Shown here: positions 1-11,253 of the stretch, piece by piece | Position numbering within the stretch: the first letter of the stretch is position 1 | Layout: every line of letters starts with the position of its first letter | Origin: Malachius bipustulatus | Taxonomy: Eukaryota; Arthropoda; Insecta; Coleoptera; Melyridae | Length of the DNA: 64,000 bases | Direction: 5' to 3' | Assembly: GCA_910589415.1 (NCBI GenBank) | Contig: OU342636.1 | Location: 41,865,735 to 41,929,734, forward strand | Position numbers and translations under genes: made by a program | The notes under the pieces: generated by a model | What the model saw: the letters and a program-made list of their open reading frames with translations, nothing else | What the model was told of the DNA's origin: nothing | The model's database searches: none

Positions 1-189
1 TCTCAAGTATTTGATATCAGAATGGTATTTGAATCTGTTGTAAGATATAGATGGGTTGTACACATTTTCTATTGTTAATTCTGTCTCATCAAAAGTGTCC
101 AAAGAATTGCTGGTTTTCACATTATTCTGTTCAAAATTTTGTGCAGCAATAATTTCTATTAACAATATAATCAGTAGCCTGAACATCAT
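1..189 (-). CDS. N-terminus of a secreted protein, 3' part off the window
   Basis: Read on the minus strand, two consecutive ATG codons at 189-184 open a frame of 63 codons that reaches the window edge without a stop. The first 17 residues (MMFRLLIILLIEIIAAQ) look like a classical signal peptide, so the product is probably secreted or luminal. It is followed by a polar, Asn/Ser/Glu-rich stretch and a segment ELTIENVYNPSIS ... YHSDIKYLR. That spacing faintly recalls the start of the dipeptidyl-peptidase IV propeller, where a beta strand is followed by WISDxEFLY, but this is weak and I do not name it. No splice donor is visible, so the exon may extend beyond the edge. It lies back-to-back with the GNAT gene at 700. 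Confidence 0.5.
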   Translation of the reverse strand, partial: MMFRLLIILLIEIIAAQNFEQNNVKTSNSLDTFDETELTIENVYNPSISYNRFKYHSDIKYLR

Positions 190-699
190 CTTTTAATGTG
201 AATGGATTAACTTGTTAATAATAGAATAATAATAGAAGATGAAATAGAAATGAAACATCCTAACATTTGTTGATAAGTTATCTTGTGGAAATACTATTTT
301 TGAAATGATAAATAACAATATAAACATATAGGTGATTACTGTTCCTGTCAATCAGTAATACGTGGAATGTTTCAAAAGTTCATATTCTAAAAAGAAAACA
401 ATTTTTAGGTCATTGGGAGTTCCTGTGAGTGAAGGTTAAAAATGTGATTTTTATCATTTTGGATTAAAACTGTTACGCACCTACATTTGTTGTTTCATTA
501 TCAATTTATGTACCTATTTTCTATTAACCCACAAGTGTTAAAATTCAATTGCTATTATTTAAATGAATTGACCCCTCATTGAATTTAGCAACAAACTTAA
601 CGTTATTTTAATAAAAATCACAAATTTTTTAATCTGTTGCAAACCTATTTAATTATTTTATTTTAATAATAATTACAAAATAATTTTTTATTCTCTTAG

Positions 700-1144
700 G
701 TAATTGGAACCGTAGCAGTGATGAAACATTCAATATTGGAAGATTTTGGGTGGCTTTTTCGACTTGCTGTAGATAAAAAGTATATGAACGTACTTATATA
801 AAAAAAATTAAATTGACTTTTCTATATTATGAGATATTTTAGGTACAGGAGAAAAGGCATCGGCCTTCAGTTAGTGCAAACAGTTAAGCTATGGTGTAGA
901 AATAATAAAATCAATACTTTGGAATTAGCCATGTCTGAGTGTCATGAAGGAGCAAGGGGATTATTTGCACTTGCAGGGTAACCATTCACTTCACTTTGTT
1001 TACATTAATCGCTTAACTTAAATGATTATTAATGGTGTTGTTTGTTGTAGGTTTGATATTAAACAATTGTATCATAAGAAGATAAGTGGTGTTATTACAT
1101 TACAAATGTTCCAATTGAGATGTGAAGTTAGATCGACATTTTAG
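700..1144 (+). CDS. GNAT-family N-acetyltransferase, last three exons
   Basis: Three exons join in frame: 700-779, 843-977 and 1051-1144, with acceptors ending in AG at 699, 842 and 1050 and GT donors at 780 and 978. The spliced frame reads VIGTVAVMKH, then LFRLAVDKKYRRKGIG, then a C-terminal strand ending in TAG. RRKGIG with the following LQLVQ is motif A of GNAT enzymes, the Q/RxxGxG/A loop that binds the acetyl-CoA pyrophosphate; LELAMSE and GLFALAGF fit the later strands of NAT8-like members. Such enzymes move an acetyl group from acetyl-CoA to an amine; the substrate here is unknown. The 5' exons are not identified: they would lie in 190-699 or left of the window, which would place the minus-strand secreted gene in an intron. 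Confidence is high for the family and moderate for the exact ends. Confidence 0.75.
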
Positions 1145-1479
1145 ATCAGGATGACTGGTACTGATGGAATCAGTAAGGAATCTCTTATTTATAAAGAACA
1201 CTATGAGCTGTGACTGTGAGATTGACTAATTTGAAAGTATCTATTTTTGATATTTTTACTGTAGAGAATGAAGATAATATAAATAATTATATTTGTATTA
1301 TAAAGGATTTTATAACGTGTTAATATATAAAAGTAACTGATTTGTTTTATTTAATTAAATTGCTAATGACTTTCTTTAGTCTTGAGGATACATTACAATG
1401 GTAGGTGTGGCAATATGTAATCTTTAATACTGTTGATAAAAGAAACACCGATGTTTTAAAATTTTACTTTATATTGGTG

Positions 1480-1540
1480 GATATCAATGTAACATGCGTT
1501 TCTCTACTTTTAAAGTAGCATCTTCAGACATATGTAGATC
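1480..1540 (-). ncRNA. Hammerhead-ribozyme-like sequence, diverged
   Basis: On the minus strand the order is CTGAAGA (1527-1521), a stem-loop TGCTACTTT/AAAAGTAGA, GAAAC (1502-1498), a four-base loop GCAT, then GTT (1493-1491). These match the hammerhead core CUGANGA, helix II (with one bulged G), GAAAC, a two-pair helix III and an NUH cleavage triplet. Helix I forms from ATGT before the core and ACAT after the triplet, with a possible outer GAT/ATC pairing. The triplet is GUU rather than the preferred GUC and helix II is imperfect, so this may be a decayed copy. It lies between genes. Probably derived from a mobile element that carries the ribozyme. Confidence 0.5.
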
Positions 1541-2009
1541 AATGCTAAAATTATTGATATATAATTTTATAACTCATGAACTACTCAAGTTAAACTCGAG
1601 TATGTGTGCATAGCCTAAAACAGTGAGCTGATCAATGACTCATAGTCAAAATAAGTTGCAAATATCTCTTAAACAAAGCAAATTGATAAATTAAATCAAA
1701 ATTTTACAAGAGTGAAAAAAATAGTAGAAATGAATGCTTGACCTAAATAACAATACCTTCGAACCAGAGGTGAAAGTATAAAAAAGTTGGGGGTCAACGT
1801 ATTTGCCAATCCCTGTTCCCTCTGCTCATGCTTCTACACTGTGTGTTTTCGCTATTTGAAGGAGTCGGGTTTAGAAATTATGTAGTCATGCAGACTGATG
1901 AGCCACAATTTATACGATATCTGACTGAAATTTCATTTTTAAACTCCATCCACTACGTCTTCACAAAGAGGGCCAATTATCGATATTTTGCTTCGCGTTA
2001 AAGGTATTT

Positions 2010-2395
2010 CTTACTAATTGCAATAATAAATAACCAAAAAAAGTATTGCAATAATTGTGTTATTTAAAATCATCGAAAATTCAAAAGTTTGCTTTTAAAT
2101 TACATGTTAAACTTGACGATCAGGAAGAAACTTGAAAACGACACAGTTTTTTTGAAAAATAACACGAGAAAAAAAAGTTAGAAAAGTAAGAAAATAATTA
2201 CTTTATTTTATGGGGAATTTGATTCTCAAAGTTTTTGCCCTTGTTACTTTTCAAAAATCTTTGTCGTTTTCAACATTCTTCTTGATTGTCTAGTTTAACA
2301 TTCAATTCAAAAACCAACTTTTGAATTTTCAATGATTTTAAATCACACAATTGCAACACTTTTTTTGTTATTCGGGTTTTTGTGGAAAACGATGA
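2010..2395. repeat. Imperfect inverted repeat
   Basis: The left arm (about 2010-2150: taataaataacc, cgaaaattcaaaag, gaaaacgac) reappears as its reverse complement on the right (about 2265-2395: gtcgttttcaa, cttttgaattttc). The arms are diverged and are separated by roughly 110 AT-rich bases. It resembles an old foldback or MITE copy; no target-site duplication is clear. Confidence 0.5.
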
Positions 2396-2546
2396 AGTTT
2401 TTTGAAAAATAATATGAAAAATAAAAGTTTTAGAATTAAATTCTCCATAAAATAAATTAAAAGTTCAAGTACCTATAGCTGAGATATTGATTTTTTCAAA
2501 AATTTTAACCCCTATCTCAAGGCAACTTCTCAGGGGTGCAATTTAG

Positions 2547-3067
2547 TATACAGGGTGTTTAGAAAATGACGGATAAACTCTTCAGTACATTATAGGGGAC
2601 ACTCAATAAAGTACGAGAAAAATAATTAAAAAAAATCTAGAGCTACATTTTAAAAAGATTTAAGCAAAATATTGAACAATAAATTTGGAAACGTTTAACA
2701 CGATAACTGCTGGTATTTGGTAATTTCATCTAATTTCTAACAATGTAAGTAGTTAAGGTATCACAACCGTTGTTGCCAAATGCTTTTTTTTCAGCATCTT
2801 AGAAAAGAAAAAAAATTCTTATTAAATTTTCCAAGCCTAATACAGCAATTTTTTTAATTTATAACGATTAAAGTACCCTTTTTTATATCTGTAAAATCAT
2901 CTAGTTTTTGCAAAAATCGAAAAACAAAGATAGTAAAACGTTAACTTTGGCATTTTTTATCTCACCAAATTGAAGACCAGAATTTTTTTAAATTATTTTT
3001 CCCGTACTCTACTGAGTGTCCCTTACAATGTACTGAAGAGTTTATCCGTCATTTTCTTAACACCCTT
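2547..3067. repeat. Foldback element, TACAGGGTG-type ends
   Basis: The left end reads tacagggtgttt followed by aaaatgacggataaactc. The right end carries the reverse complement (gagtttatccgtcatttt followed by a decayed aacaccc). Further pairs such as cactcaataaagtac and gtactctactgagtg extend the arms to about 100 bases, with an AT-rich centre. It belongs to the same broad type as the other TACAGGGTG elements in this window. There is no transposase. Confidence 0.7.
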
Positions 3068-3068
3068 T

Positions 3069-3525
3069 TCATTTGCTATCAAAATATGTAGATTGAGGAG
3101 TTACATGTTTCGAATTTACGCCTTCATCAACTTTATTTTTTTAAATATTGGCCCAGATTTTTTTCTTGATTTTGGAAAAAAAATGCCCTTGATTTATTCT
3201 ATTCAGTTTTTTTCTTTTCTGAGATTTAGAAATTTTATTTAAAAATAAATAAATAAAAATATAATACAGTTCTGGAATAAACTTATAAAAAAATTTCGTC
3301 ATAAAAATATGAATTTATTTGTTATTTTTTTGATCCATAACCTTTTTTTTTTAAATTAAATTCCCATATCGCAGAAAATAAAAATAACTGATAGAATGAA
3401 TTATGGGCACCATTTCCTTCCAAAACCAAGAAAAAATCAAAAATAAAGTTGATGATGGCAGCTTAAATTCGAAACGTGTAACCCTTAATCTGATTACATA
3501 TTTTGATGTGAAATAAAAAGTGGCC
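3069..3525. repeat. Second inverted repeat abutting the first
   Basis: The left arm has caaaatatgtagattgagg, gttacatgtttcgaatttac and catcaactttatttttt. The right arm holds the reverse complements in mirrored order (aaaaataaagttgatgatg, aattcgaaacgtgtaac, tacatattttg). The arms are about 90 bases, the centre AT-rich. It starts where the 2547-3067 element stops, so the two may be one compound insertion. Confidence 0.6.
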
Positions 3526-4604
3526 GTGGGATTGTGTTTTCAGTTTTTTGATATCTATTCAAATAAGCCAACTAGATAGGAATTTAAAATTTGAAAAAAA
3601 TTCAGTTTTTTTTTTACTTTTTTGAACAACTATTGGAGCTAAGAAATGTTTTTAGAGTATTATTAAACTTTAAATTTATCAACTTTGCGCCAATTTAACT
3701 GTTTTTTAATTGTCCCAATTTTCACTTAAACGGTTTAAGTAGAGAGCAAGGTCAGACACCGAATCACATTAAACATAATATAATAATAGGTATAAATGCT
3801 GGGAATGGATCAGTGGTAATCTTAAATTAGGGGACTTGTAAATAAAGTTAAAATGTGAAGAAAATCCAATAATTGTTTTCCAAATGTGTTTTTAACTATG
3901 ATTTTCGAAGTGTCGATTTACTAAACAGTTTTTGATTGTATTTCTACAGAGTAGACCAATAATTTTAAATTCTTGTGTGTAGGCTTTCGGTTTTCAATTT
4001 TTTAATAACCTAGTTGGAAAAATTCTTAAAACTCCTTTACATCTCCTAAAACATCAATTTTAACCAGATACTCTGTAGATATTAAAAATTTAGATTTTCA
4101 ATCTTAAATTGTATAATTTTCGTAAGTAGGTAACAAGATTATTTTATTTATAATTAGTAGGTAATTATTATTATTACTGTCATAACATAATAACATGTTT
4201 TTGCACTGATTGTAACATTTATTATCATATTATGCCAAATAATAATAATATGCAATTAGCTGGAAGTTCGGTCTTTACTCTTTACAAATGTAAATATTTG
4301 TTCAATCAACTACCTAGAAATATCTTTACTAGCCGGTATCTATGACCAGTAGGTAACTAACAGATAAGTACACATATAAATTCTTTAAAATATCTTGTTA
4401 TGGTGTTATTCCTAAGAAAAAGTTTAATGATACCTGCTCTTCTGGTCATTAGCTTTAGCTTATTACAGTGTTGGTCGTTACTCGCGCCTGAAGTGTTGGT
4501 TACAGATTAGGTACAACCTTTACCACCTGTTGACCTCATATTAGGTGACTACTACCTACTCAAGATTAGTATCTGACTATCTGACAACAAACCATTATCT
4601 CATA

Positions 4605-7600
4605 ATGAAAGCCCACTTCCATGTGATTTTTCTTCTTTACATACTGCCTTGTTTATTAACTGGTAAGTAACTAAGCTTGAAACATTTTTAATTTCATAAA
4701 AAGCACGGCGGTTTAGGTCGCTGACTATTGGACGCTGTTACCGCCTGGGTTCGAATCCCAGCTCGGCATGGTTGGTTGTGGTCATTAATCAAACTATTTA
4801 TAATATTTAAATGTTTCTGTGGCTAAATGAACTCGATCTCGAAGTCAAATTACGAGAGTGGAGCGAGCAGGTCTTACCTACACAATTAAGACCGATGCAC
4901 CTTTAAAAAAAATAATAAAGTTATTACCTTAAAGTGGGTCCCGTGGCGCAGTGGATAGCGCGTTGGTCCGCCGTGCCGATATACCTTGGTTCGAAACTCA
5001 CCAGCAGCCGACAACTATTTGTTGTGTTTCTCGAGCCAAGATCGGGATCCACCTTGTGGAAGGCAATGGCAAACCACCACAAGTACCCTTGCCTAGTAAA
5101 ACCTCTCAAACAGTGCCGTTCGGACTCCGGCAATAAAAAGGGAGGTCCCATATGTCTGTGTAAACTGATAGCTCGCGCACCACAGACATATGCGAGAGGT
5201 AGCCTACGCCCGATATACGGGTATGGCACTTGAAGAAGAAGATTACCTTAAAATTTGAATTAAAAAAAGTGTAGTGGTGTGTGAAAAAAAAATGAATTGA
5301 ATTCGCGCACTAAGCGTTAATCCTGTCATCGGTGTACCTAGATCATTATTATTTTTCTCGAAAACTGTCAATATTTTCCAATTTTTCAGCGATAAAGGGG
5401 GGGGGGGGAGTTTTTTTTAGAATATTTTTGGTAATATCTCAAAAGTATGTAATATATTAGTCTTGTAAAGCATTAGGTCAAGTTGTCCTATGCTGGCTCA
5501 CTTTTTGGATTTTTTAAATTTCTTCTGTGATTTAAAAAAAACAGTGTACCTTGGAGCCAGAGAAGTGCGCATTCTATAACCTTTGACAAGGAAAAAAATT
5601 CAACCACTGATTTTTTTACATTAATGTAAAACTAGAGATTTTAGAGATTATAATTTTCCTGTCAAATTTACCCGATTCCCCATAATAATTAATTTAATAA
5701 TTTCCAATTCTTGGCCCTTTTCCAATTTCTTTTGCTAATATTTCAGAAACTATACCACATAGAAAAACTAGGAAAATAGTTTCTGAATAATTCACAGATC
5801 AAGACCTTTCTCGACTTGGCCGAGAGGAAAAAAATTCTTCCCTCCCTCCCCAAGCTTTTTTGCACCCCAACAACCGATAAAACATTTCATTAATAATTTT
5901 GACATGGAAGTAAGTGCCGTGGAAGTAAGCAAGTAAATTTAGTAAATTTTAGACAGTCAAGTCTAGGCTTCGTTTTAGGTAATTCCGAGGGTAATTCTAA
6001 GTGGTAAATGACAACTGTCTATAATATAGGGGGTTGGGGGTTCCCAAAATACAGGTGTCCCAACTCAATCGAAGCAGTTTCTGTAGGCCAATAAATGATG
6101 GATTTTTTTAATTTTTGCAATTTCAAGTACAGGATCACAATGGCTGTAATTTAAAATTATTTTGGAGTATACAGAGTGTCCCATATGACAGTGGCATATC
6201 AAAGTTATGTTTTTTTAAATGGAATGCTCCTATGTTATTGAATTTTTAGATTGTCTCAGAAGAAAAAATAAGATTGGTTTTTACTGTTGGTGTTTAAATT
6301 GAGAAGTTTGTGAGTTATAAACAAGTGAAAATCGTCATTTTTGAAGTTCAAGATACTGTACAACGAAAACGGCTCAAGATACAGAAAAACGGTGGTCATG
6401 TCCCTATTTCAACTTTTCATGTACTATATCCTATGATGTAGATGAAATGTGTATACAGGGTGATAAAAAATCTGAGAATCCTCAACGCTTTGCGAATAAA
6501 AAAAATACAAAAAAAGTACAAATTTTCTGTAAATAGGATAGTACATGAAAAGTTAAAATAGGGACATGTACCTAAGCCTTTTTTCTGTATCTTGAGCCGT
6601 TTTCGTTGTACAGGGCCTTGAACTTAAAAAAATTGAGATTTTCACTTGTTTATAACTCAGAAACTTCTCAATTTGAACACCAACTGTTAAAACTAATCTT
6701 ATTTTTTCTTCTCAGGCAATCTAAAAATGCAATAACATAATATGAGCATTCCATTAAAAAAAACAACATAACTTTGATATGCCAGTGTGTAATAATTTTA
6801 ATAATTGTGTTCCTGTACTTGAATTTGCAAACATCGTTTGGCTCACAGAGACCGCTTTGAATGAACTAGGACACCCTGTATATCTAATAAAGGAAACTTC
6901 TTTTGCGAGATACTATGGACAAAGTTGGACAGAATTTGATGCCGATAAAAAATGGGGTATTTATTCAACTTTATGCAGTTATTTTGAAAAAACAAAGTCG
7001 TAAATTTTTTAAGGAAGTAAAACTAATAACTACTTTTGTAAGTTTTTACTATATACCAAAGCACGAGTTTTGTAGGTTTCATATTTTCGAAGATATAACA
7101 TAACTTTTTTAATGCAATAATGCATACCCAGCTTTACATTTTTTAGCAGCAGAAAATTGTGATAAATATGGAGTAGCTTTATATGAAGCTATGGGATGCA
7201 AAACTGTTGGTAAACATGTAAAGGACTGTCCGTCTGAATATGATTGTGAAAATCTAAAATATTATGGAGACAAATGCTACTACGGTGATAAAGTATATGG
7301 CGATGAAGAAAATATAACTACCGCTGAGCCCTCTTGTATGAAAAATTGTTATTGTAAAGTTGCTAATTTTTTCCCGTAAGTAGAATTTTTACAAATTACT
7401 AGATACCTAGGTACTGAATCAACTTTCAAAGGTGGCTCTAGGAAATTAACATTGTAAAGATTTTTAATTCCTGCATCCCATTTCAACGTATATGATTGAA
7501 GAGACTCGAGGGTAAAGGTATGGAGAGAAGGGTTTTGCACCCTAAGCGAAAAGGGCCTTCAAGGGTTAATATTATTGTTAATAATTTTACATGTCTTTCA

Positions 7601-10600
7601 TCATTTTCAAAGTAGCATATCTTCAGTCATATAAATGAATATTCAATAAAAAAGCATGTCTGAAGATGGTGCTTTCAAAGTAGTGAAAAACGTGGATCAT
7701 TACATGGAGTAAAATTAATTAATTTATGCAAGTCATGTATCTTTCTAAATTTAAACTTTCGTTTTTATCAAAATTAATAATTTTTATGGAAATTTTTTAA
7801 TATCAATTATTGGTTCAGAATTATTTTAGGTTCAATTTGATGCTATTACCGTTCGTGTACCTTGAAATGGCGGGTAGGAATTAAAAAAAAATCTTTTACA
7901 AATTCTCTTTTGTCACCTTTGATAGGTGACACCTCCTGTATACCTATACACTGTGTTGCATACGGTGTATACATATAGGTCTGAGCATTTTTTTAAACAT
8001 TTCCTCCAAGTTTTATTTTATTGTTTCAACACTTATTGGTCTTAGAAGGCTTCTAACATAATTTTAAAGTGGCAATTTTGGAGATTTTTAAATGCTCTTT
8101 TCCCATATTATTATGTTTCTTTTATCATTTTGTTTTCCAGTATAAAAATGAACATACGTACTATTCGAAATAACATAAATAAGAACACTGCTTCGTCTTA
8201 ATCATAATACCTATAAAAATTTCTTTTAGAAATACAAACGGTCCAGCATCATCGATAATAAATTGCAGAGTGCATGGTTGTCCTTCTTACCATTTGAATC
8301 CTACATTAACTGAAGAAGATAGGAACAGAGGCTGTTACAATGTATATGAAGCTGGAAATTGTTGTCCTATAGGACAGAGATGCCGTGAGTATTTAAAAAA
8401 GCCGAAAACATTAAAAAAATATATACAGGATATCCCAAGATTTCTTTATCAAGCGATACTGGCGTTATTTCAATACAGAAACAAATAAAATTTGTGAAAT
8501 TTCGAGTATACTCCTAAGGCTTTTCGGCTGCATTCTCAATACGACTTTAGGCCTTTCAACCAACCAAGTAATCATCAGTCACTACTTGTTTTTTTTTTTC
8601 AAATTACACCTCTAGTATTTTTTTCTCAGAAGGATTACTGACTTCTAAAAAAATACTCTATTTATGCGATTGATGCGCAAGAAGTTTTTTTAAATGTTTT
8701 AATTTTGTAGCTGAAGATGAAATCTTTAAATGTATTTATAATGGAGTTGAATACTTGGAAGGCAAAGAAATCAAACAAAACGAAACATGTAAATATTGTG
8801 TTTGCGCCAAAGGATTTAATGGAACATTAGAAGAGCCTTTCTGTAAAACACATACTTGTTCTTTAACTTGGCAAATTAATAATCAACTAAATTTACAAAA
8901 ATATTGTGCACCTTTATACTTGAACTCGATCGAACACAATGAAAATGGAAGACTTTGCTGTCCAACGTTCTCAGTTTGCAGTGAGTATTCTTTATAAATA
9001 ATTTCTGTATCTGTTTTCAATAATAAAGAAGCAAAGTTTGCTTACTATAAAAACAATGATTACAAAAATATTAACAAGAGTTATTTGAAGTGGATATTAG
9101 CTTTAAAAATGGTATCAGAAATCTGCCCGTTAGCTTAATGGACCTTTATAATACTGGCTGTAAGTGTTGCTTCAAGCTTAACAATCAAGCTAAATTCCTT
9201 CTGCAAAATTTAGTTTTTTTTTTCAGATAGATCACTGTTATCACTTAACTAGTTATTTAGCGTAATTATTATTAAAAAAGTGTCAATCGATATTTACTTA
9301 TTTATATCCACACTTTGAAAATCAAGCTTAGTGACTCTCTACTACTGATTAAATAGACTATGTGATTTGAGGTTTAAGGTTCTTTTTACTACTAAAACAG
9401 AAAAATAGTACTGTTGTGTGCAAGGAGGCAGCTGCTGACAACATATTGGAAGTAAAACTTTGTAGTAAATGATATTATGCTGTTTTAAACAGGGCTCACA
9501 CTCAACAACTGTCGTCAGAATGATTCAGTGACTATATTTCAAGCTGCTTTCATGCAGGAAATGTGTCATTTTTGTTCTGATTTTTAGGACTAGTTTATTA
9601 AAAATTATTTCACCTTTGAGAGTTCATTTATTAAGTAAACTTAATGCAGCAAACAGAGAAGCAAAAAATTATACAGAAGTCCAATAGATTTGGTAACATA
9701 AAAAAAAAATCCACAGCAACCCGGGACTTGAAAAAAACCGTAATATAATACTGTTTCAAAGTGTTCTTACAACACAAATTTACCACAATAGTTTTCAATA
9801 TCAGCTTTCAGGAGGACATTTTAAATTTTAATGTAATATTTAAATTTAAATCTGACTTTCTTATTATATTTCTAGGTGATGGAAGTGAAAAAATTGATAG
9901 ATCAAAAGAAAGTAGCAGTGCAGGTAAGAAAAATGTTCATGCAGATCTAAACTTTCCTCATATACATAATACCTACCTGCAGTGTGACCTATGATTTCTT
10001 TACCACATGAAAATGAGATTATTCCCCATTAACAAAGCTGCTCGTTAATATTGCTATTGTTGCCAACACAAACTTTGAGGGAGTATCCTGGTAAAACAAG
10101 TGATGCAAAAAAAATTATACTGTTAGAAATTCCTCTAAAAGTTCTACCTGAATCAAAAATTTCGTTTTGAAATCAGTAAAACAAAGCCACAACAGTAAAT
10201 TGAAAAATTTTCAGATGGCATGATAAAATAAGCGAGGATGTTTAACCCCCACCTTTAAATTCTGAGCCGAATATCTGAGCTTTGGTATAAAAACTAAATT
10301 CAATAACAATATGAATTGTAGTACTTTTGATGTAAAACTGATGTATCAAATGTCAAAGATGACTTCCCACTCAATTACAAATTGTGTCAGTTCGACAGAA
10401 AAATCCTCCAGCTTTAAGGTAGTTTGTAATTATACAAGTTATCAATATATAACCTGATTACTCTGAAGTATATATAGCATTACCACTGATAATTTTTTGA
10501 CAAAAATAACCAAGTGAAAAATTTAAACTATTAGTTAGTTTTATTATTAGATAAGTTTTTAATTTATATATTTTCTAGAAGGTGGTGGCTTTTGCAAGTT

Positions 10601-10736
10601 TGGAAACACAACGCTTGAACAAGGAGAATATTTTAAAAAAGTGTTCAACATCTACATTTATCTTCAGCAAACCCCTCTTAATATTCGATGTGAATGCAAA
10701 GTGCCTCCATTGCTGACCTGTGTAGAAGAACAGTAA
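4605..10736 (+). CDS. Secreted cysteine-rich protein with VWC-like repeats
   Basis: Six exons join in frame: 4605-4662, 7147-7375, 8230-8384, 8711-8980, 9876-9923 and 10579-10736, giving 305 residues and a TAA stop. A polyadenylation signal AATAAA follows at 10780. Exon 1 is almost exactly a signal peptide (MKAHFHVIFLLYILPCLLT). The mature protein repeats a von Willebrand factor type C pattern. Residues about 60-145 carry KCYYGDKVY, CMKNCYC and CCPIGQRC. Residues about 150-238 carry CIYNGVEY, CKYCVC, CKTHTC and CCPTFSVC. A shortened third unit holds CKFGNTT and RCECKVPP. Proteins of this layout are extracellular, and some bind BMP-type ligands; no specific ligand can be read here. Exon 5 is a 48-base Ser/Glu-rich linker. 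Intron 1 holds two SINEs and a foldback element. Family is fairly sure, function unknown. Confidence 0.8.
4704..4920 (+). mobile_element. tRNA-derived SINE, family A
   Basis: The head GCACGGCGGTTTAGGTCGC ... GGGTTCGAATCCC is a tRNA-like promoter with a degenerate A box and a perfect B box (GGTTCGAATCC). The body that follows (gtggctaaatgaactcg, agagtggagcgagcaggtc, cacaattaagaccgatgc) recurs in reverse orientation at 63784-64000, which shows it is a dispersed family. It ends in an A-rich tail. It lies in intron 1 of the VWC gene. It is not a working tRNA: no cloverleaf with an anticodon arm can be closed. Confidence 0.75.
4934..5241 (+). mobile_element. tRNA-Arg-like SINE, family B, with 11-bp target duplication
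   Basis: The element starts gtgggtcccgtggcgcagtg, a tRNA-Arg-like 5' end whose A box (TGGCGCAGTGG) is intact and whose B box is GGTTCGAAACT. The body includes gaaggcaatggcaaaccacc, a string common to arthropod SINE bodies. The 11-bp repeat attaccttaaa flanks it exactly at 4923-4933 and 5242-5252, the mark of LINE-assisted insertion. It is much richer in GC than its surroundings. An older copy of the body is at 29515-29630. The open frames through it on both strands are by-products. Confidence 0.85.
6050..6881. repeat. Long palindromic foldback element
   Basis: The ends are acaggtgtcccaactc on the left and the reverse complement with gacaccctgta on the right. The arms of roughly 370 bases mirror each other across the whole element (ctgtaggccaat against its mirrored counterpart; cttgtttataactc; gagccgttttcg; ccctatttcaacttttcatg). 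The centre (about 6430-6540) is a short loop. It has no coding capacity. It is the same family as 31591-32471 and lies in intron 1 of the VWC gene. Confidence 0.8.
7578..7722. repeat. Inverted pair of decayed hammerhead-like units
   Basis: Two facing copies of one motif are separated by about 25 bases. The plus-strand copy reads catgtctgaagatg, tgctttcaaagtag, then gaaaaacgtgg. The minus-strand copy reads atgactgaagatatgct ... gatgaaagacatg. Each keeps CTGAAGA and part of the helix-II stem, but the GAAAC and cleavage-triplet region is damaged in both. It lies in intron 2 of the VWC gene. Probably relics of the element type at 1480-1540. Confidence 0.45.
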
Positions 10737-11253
10737 TAATATTTAACAATTAAAAGCTTTCTTTATAATAAGAACAAGTAATAAAGTCTAGAAAGACAAG
10801 ATGATATTCTCCTTTTTTTTGCAATAAAATAGTTTGGTAAACATTTTTTTATTTATTATTTTGTCCTTTCATTAATTATAACGTCTTTATTGGTATGATC
10901 TCTTTTATTTTCAATTTTTTGTACCCTGTGGACAAAATTGTATTTTTTAATAAAAAAAAAACAAGTTTAAAACAATTTTAAGCATGAACGAGCTACTTCA
11001 TAACTGTTAAAATTTTGTTCTCTTAAATGAAAGTTCTGGACTGGAAAGATTGTTATCTAACTAACATTTTTTTAATAAAAAATCAGAACTTTAAAAATTC
11101 TGTTCTGTTCTCTATTCATAACTAACGATATATTAAAGTCACTTTTATTATGCATTTTTTTATTTCCGCTTATACCACTACAGATATTAGGAAAAAATGG
11201 TGGAAGACAAATTTTTTGATATGTTTGGTATCCTTCTGAAGTAATGCAAAATT
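10737..11253. other. Convergent 3' spacer of VWC gene and rod
   Basis: This 517-base AT-rich spacer holds the VWC 3' UTR with AATAAA at 10780. For rod on the opposite strand it has candidate signals seen as TTTATT near 10849 and 11143. Nothing else is recognised. Confidence 0.6.

Larger units (their letters stand above)
1145..4604. other. Repeat-rich spacer between GNAT and VWC genes
   Basis: No convincing coding exon is seen on either strand. The stretch holds a hammerhead-like sequence (1480-1540), an inverted repeat (2010-2395) and two abutting foldback elements (2547-3067 and 3069-3525). The remainder is AT-rich sequence in which I recognise nothing. The last few hundred bases should contain the promoter and 5' UTR of the VWC gene, but no TATA box or initiator stands out. 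Confidence 0.6.

Noticed and set aside
4704..5010. Possible tRNA genes
   Set aside because: A and B boxes are present but the acceptor and anticodon arms do not close; the surrounding bodies repeat elsewhere, so these are SINE heads.
4924..5233. Open frames of about 100 codons on both strands
   Set aside because: They lie within the tRNA-Arg-like SINE and exist only because it is GC-richer; no protein family fits.
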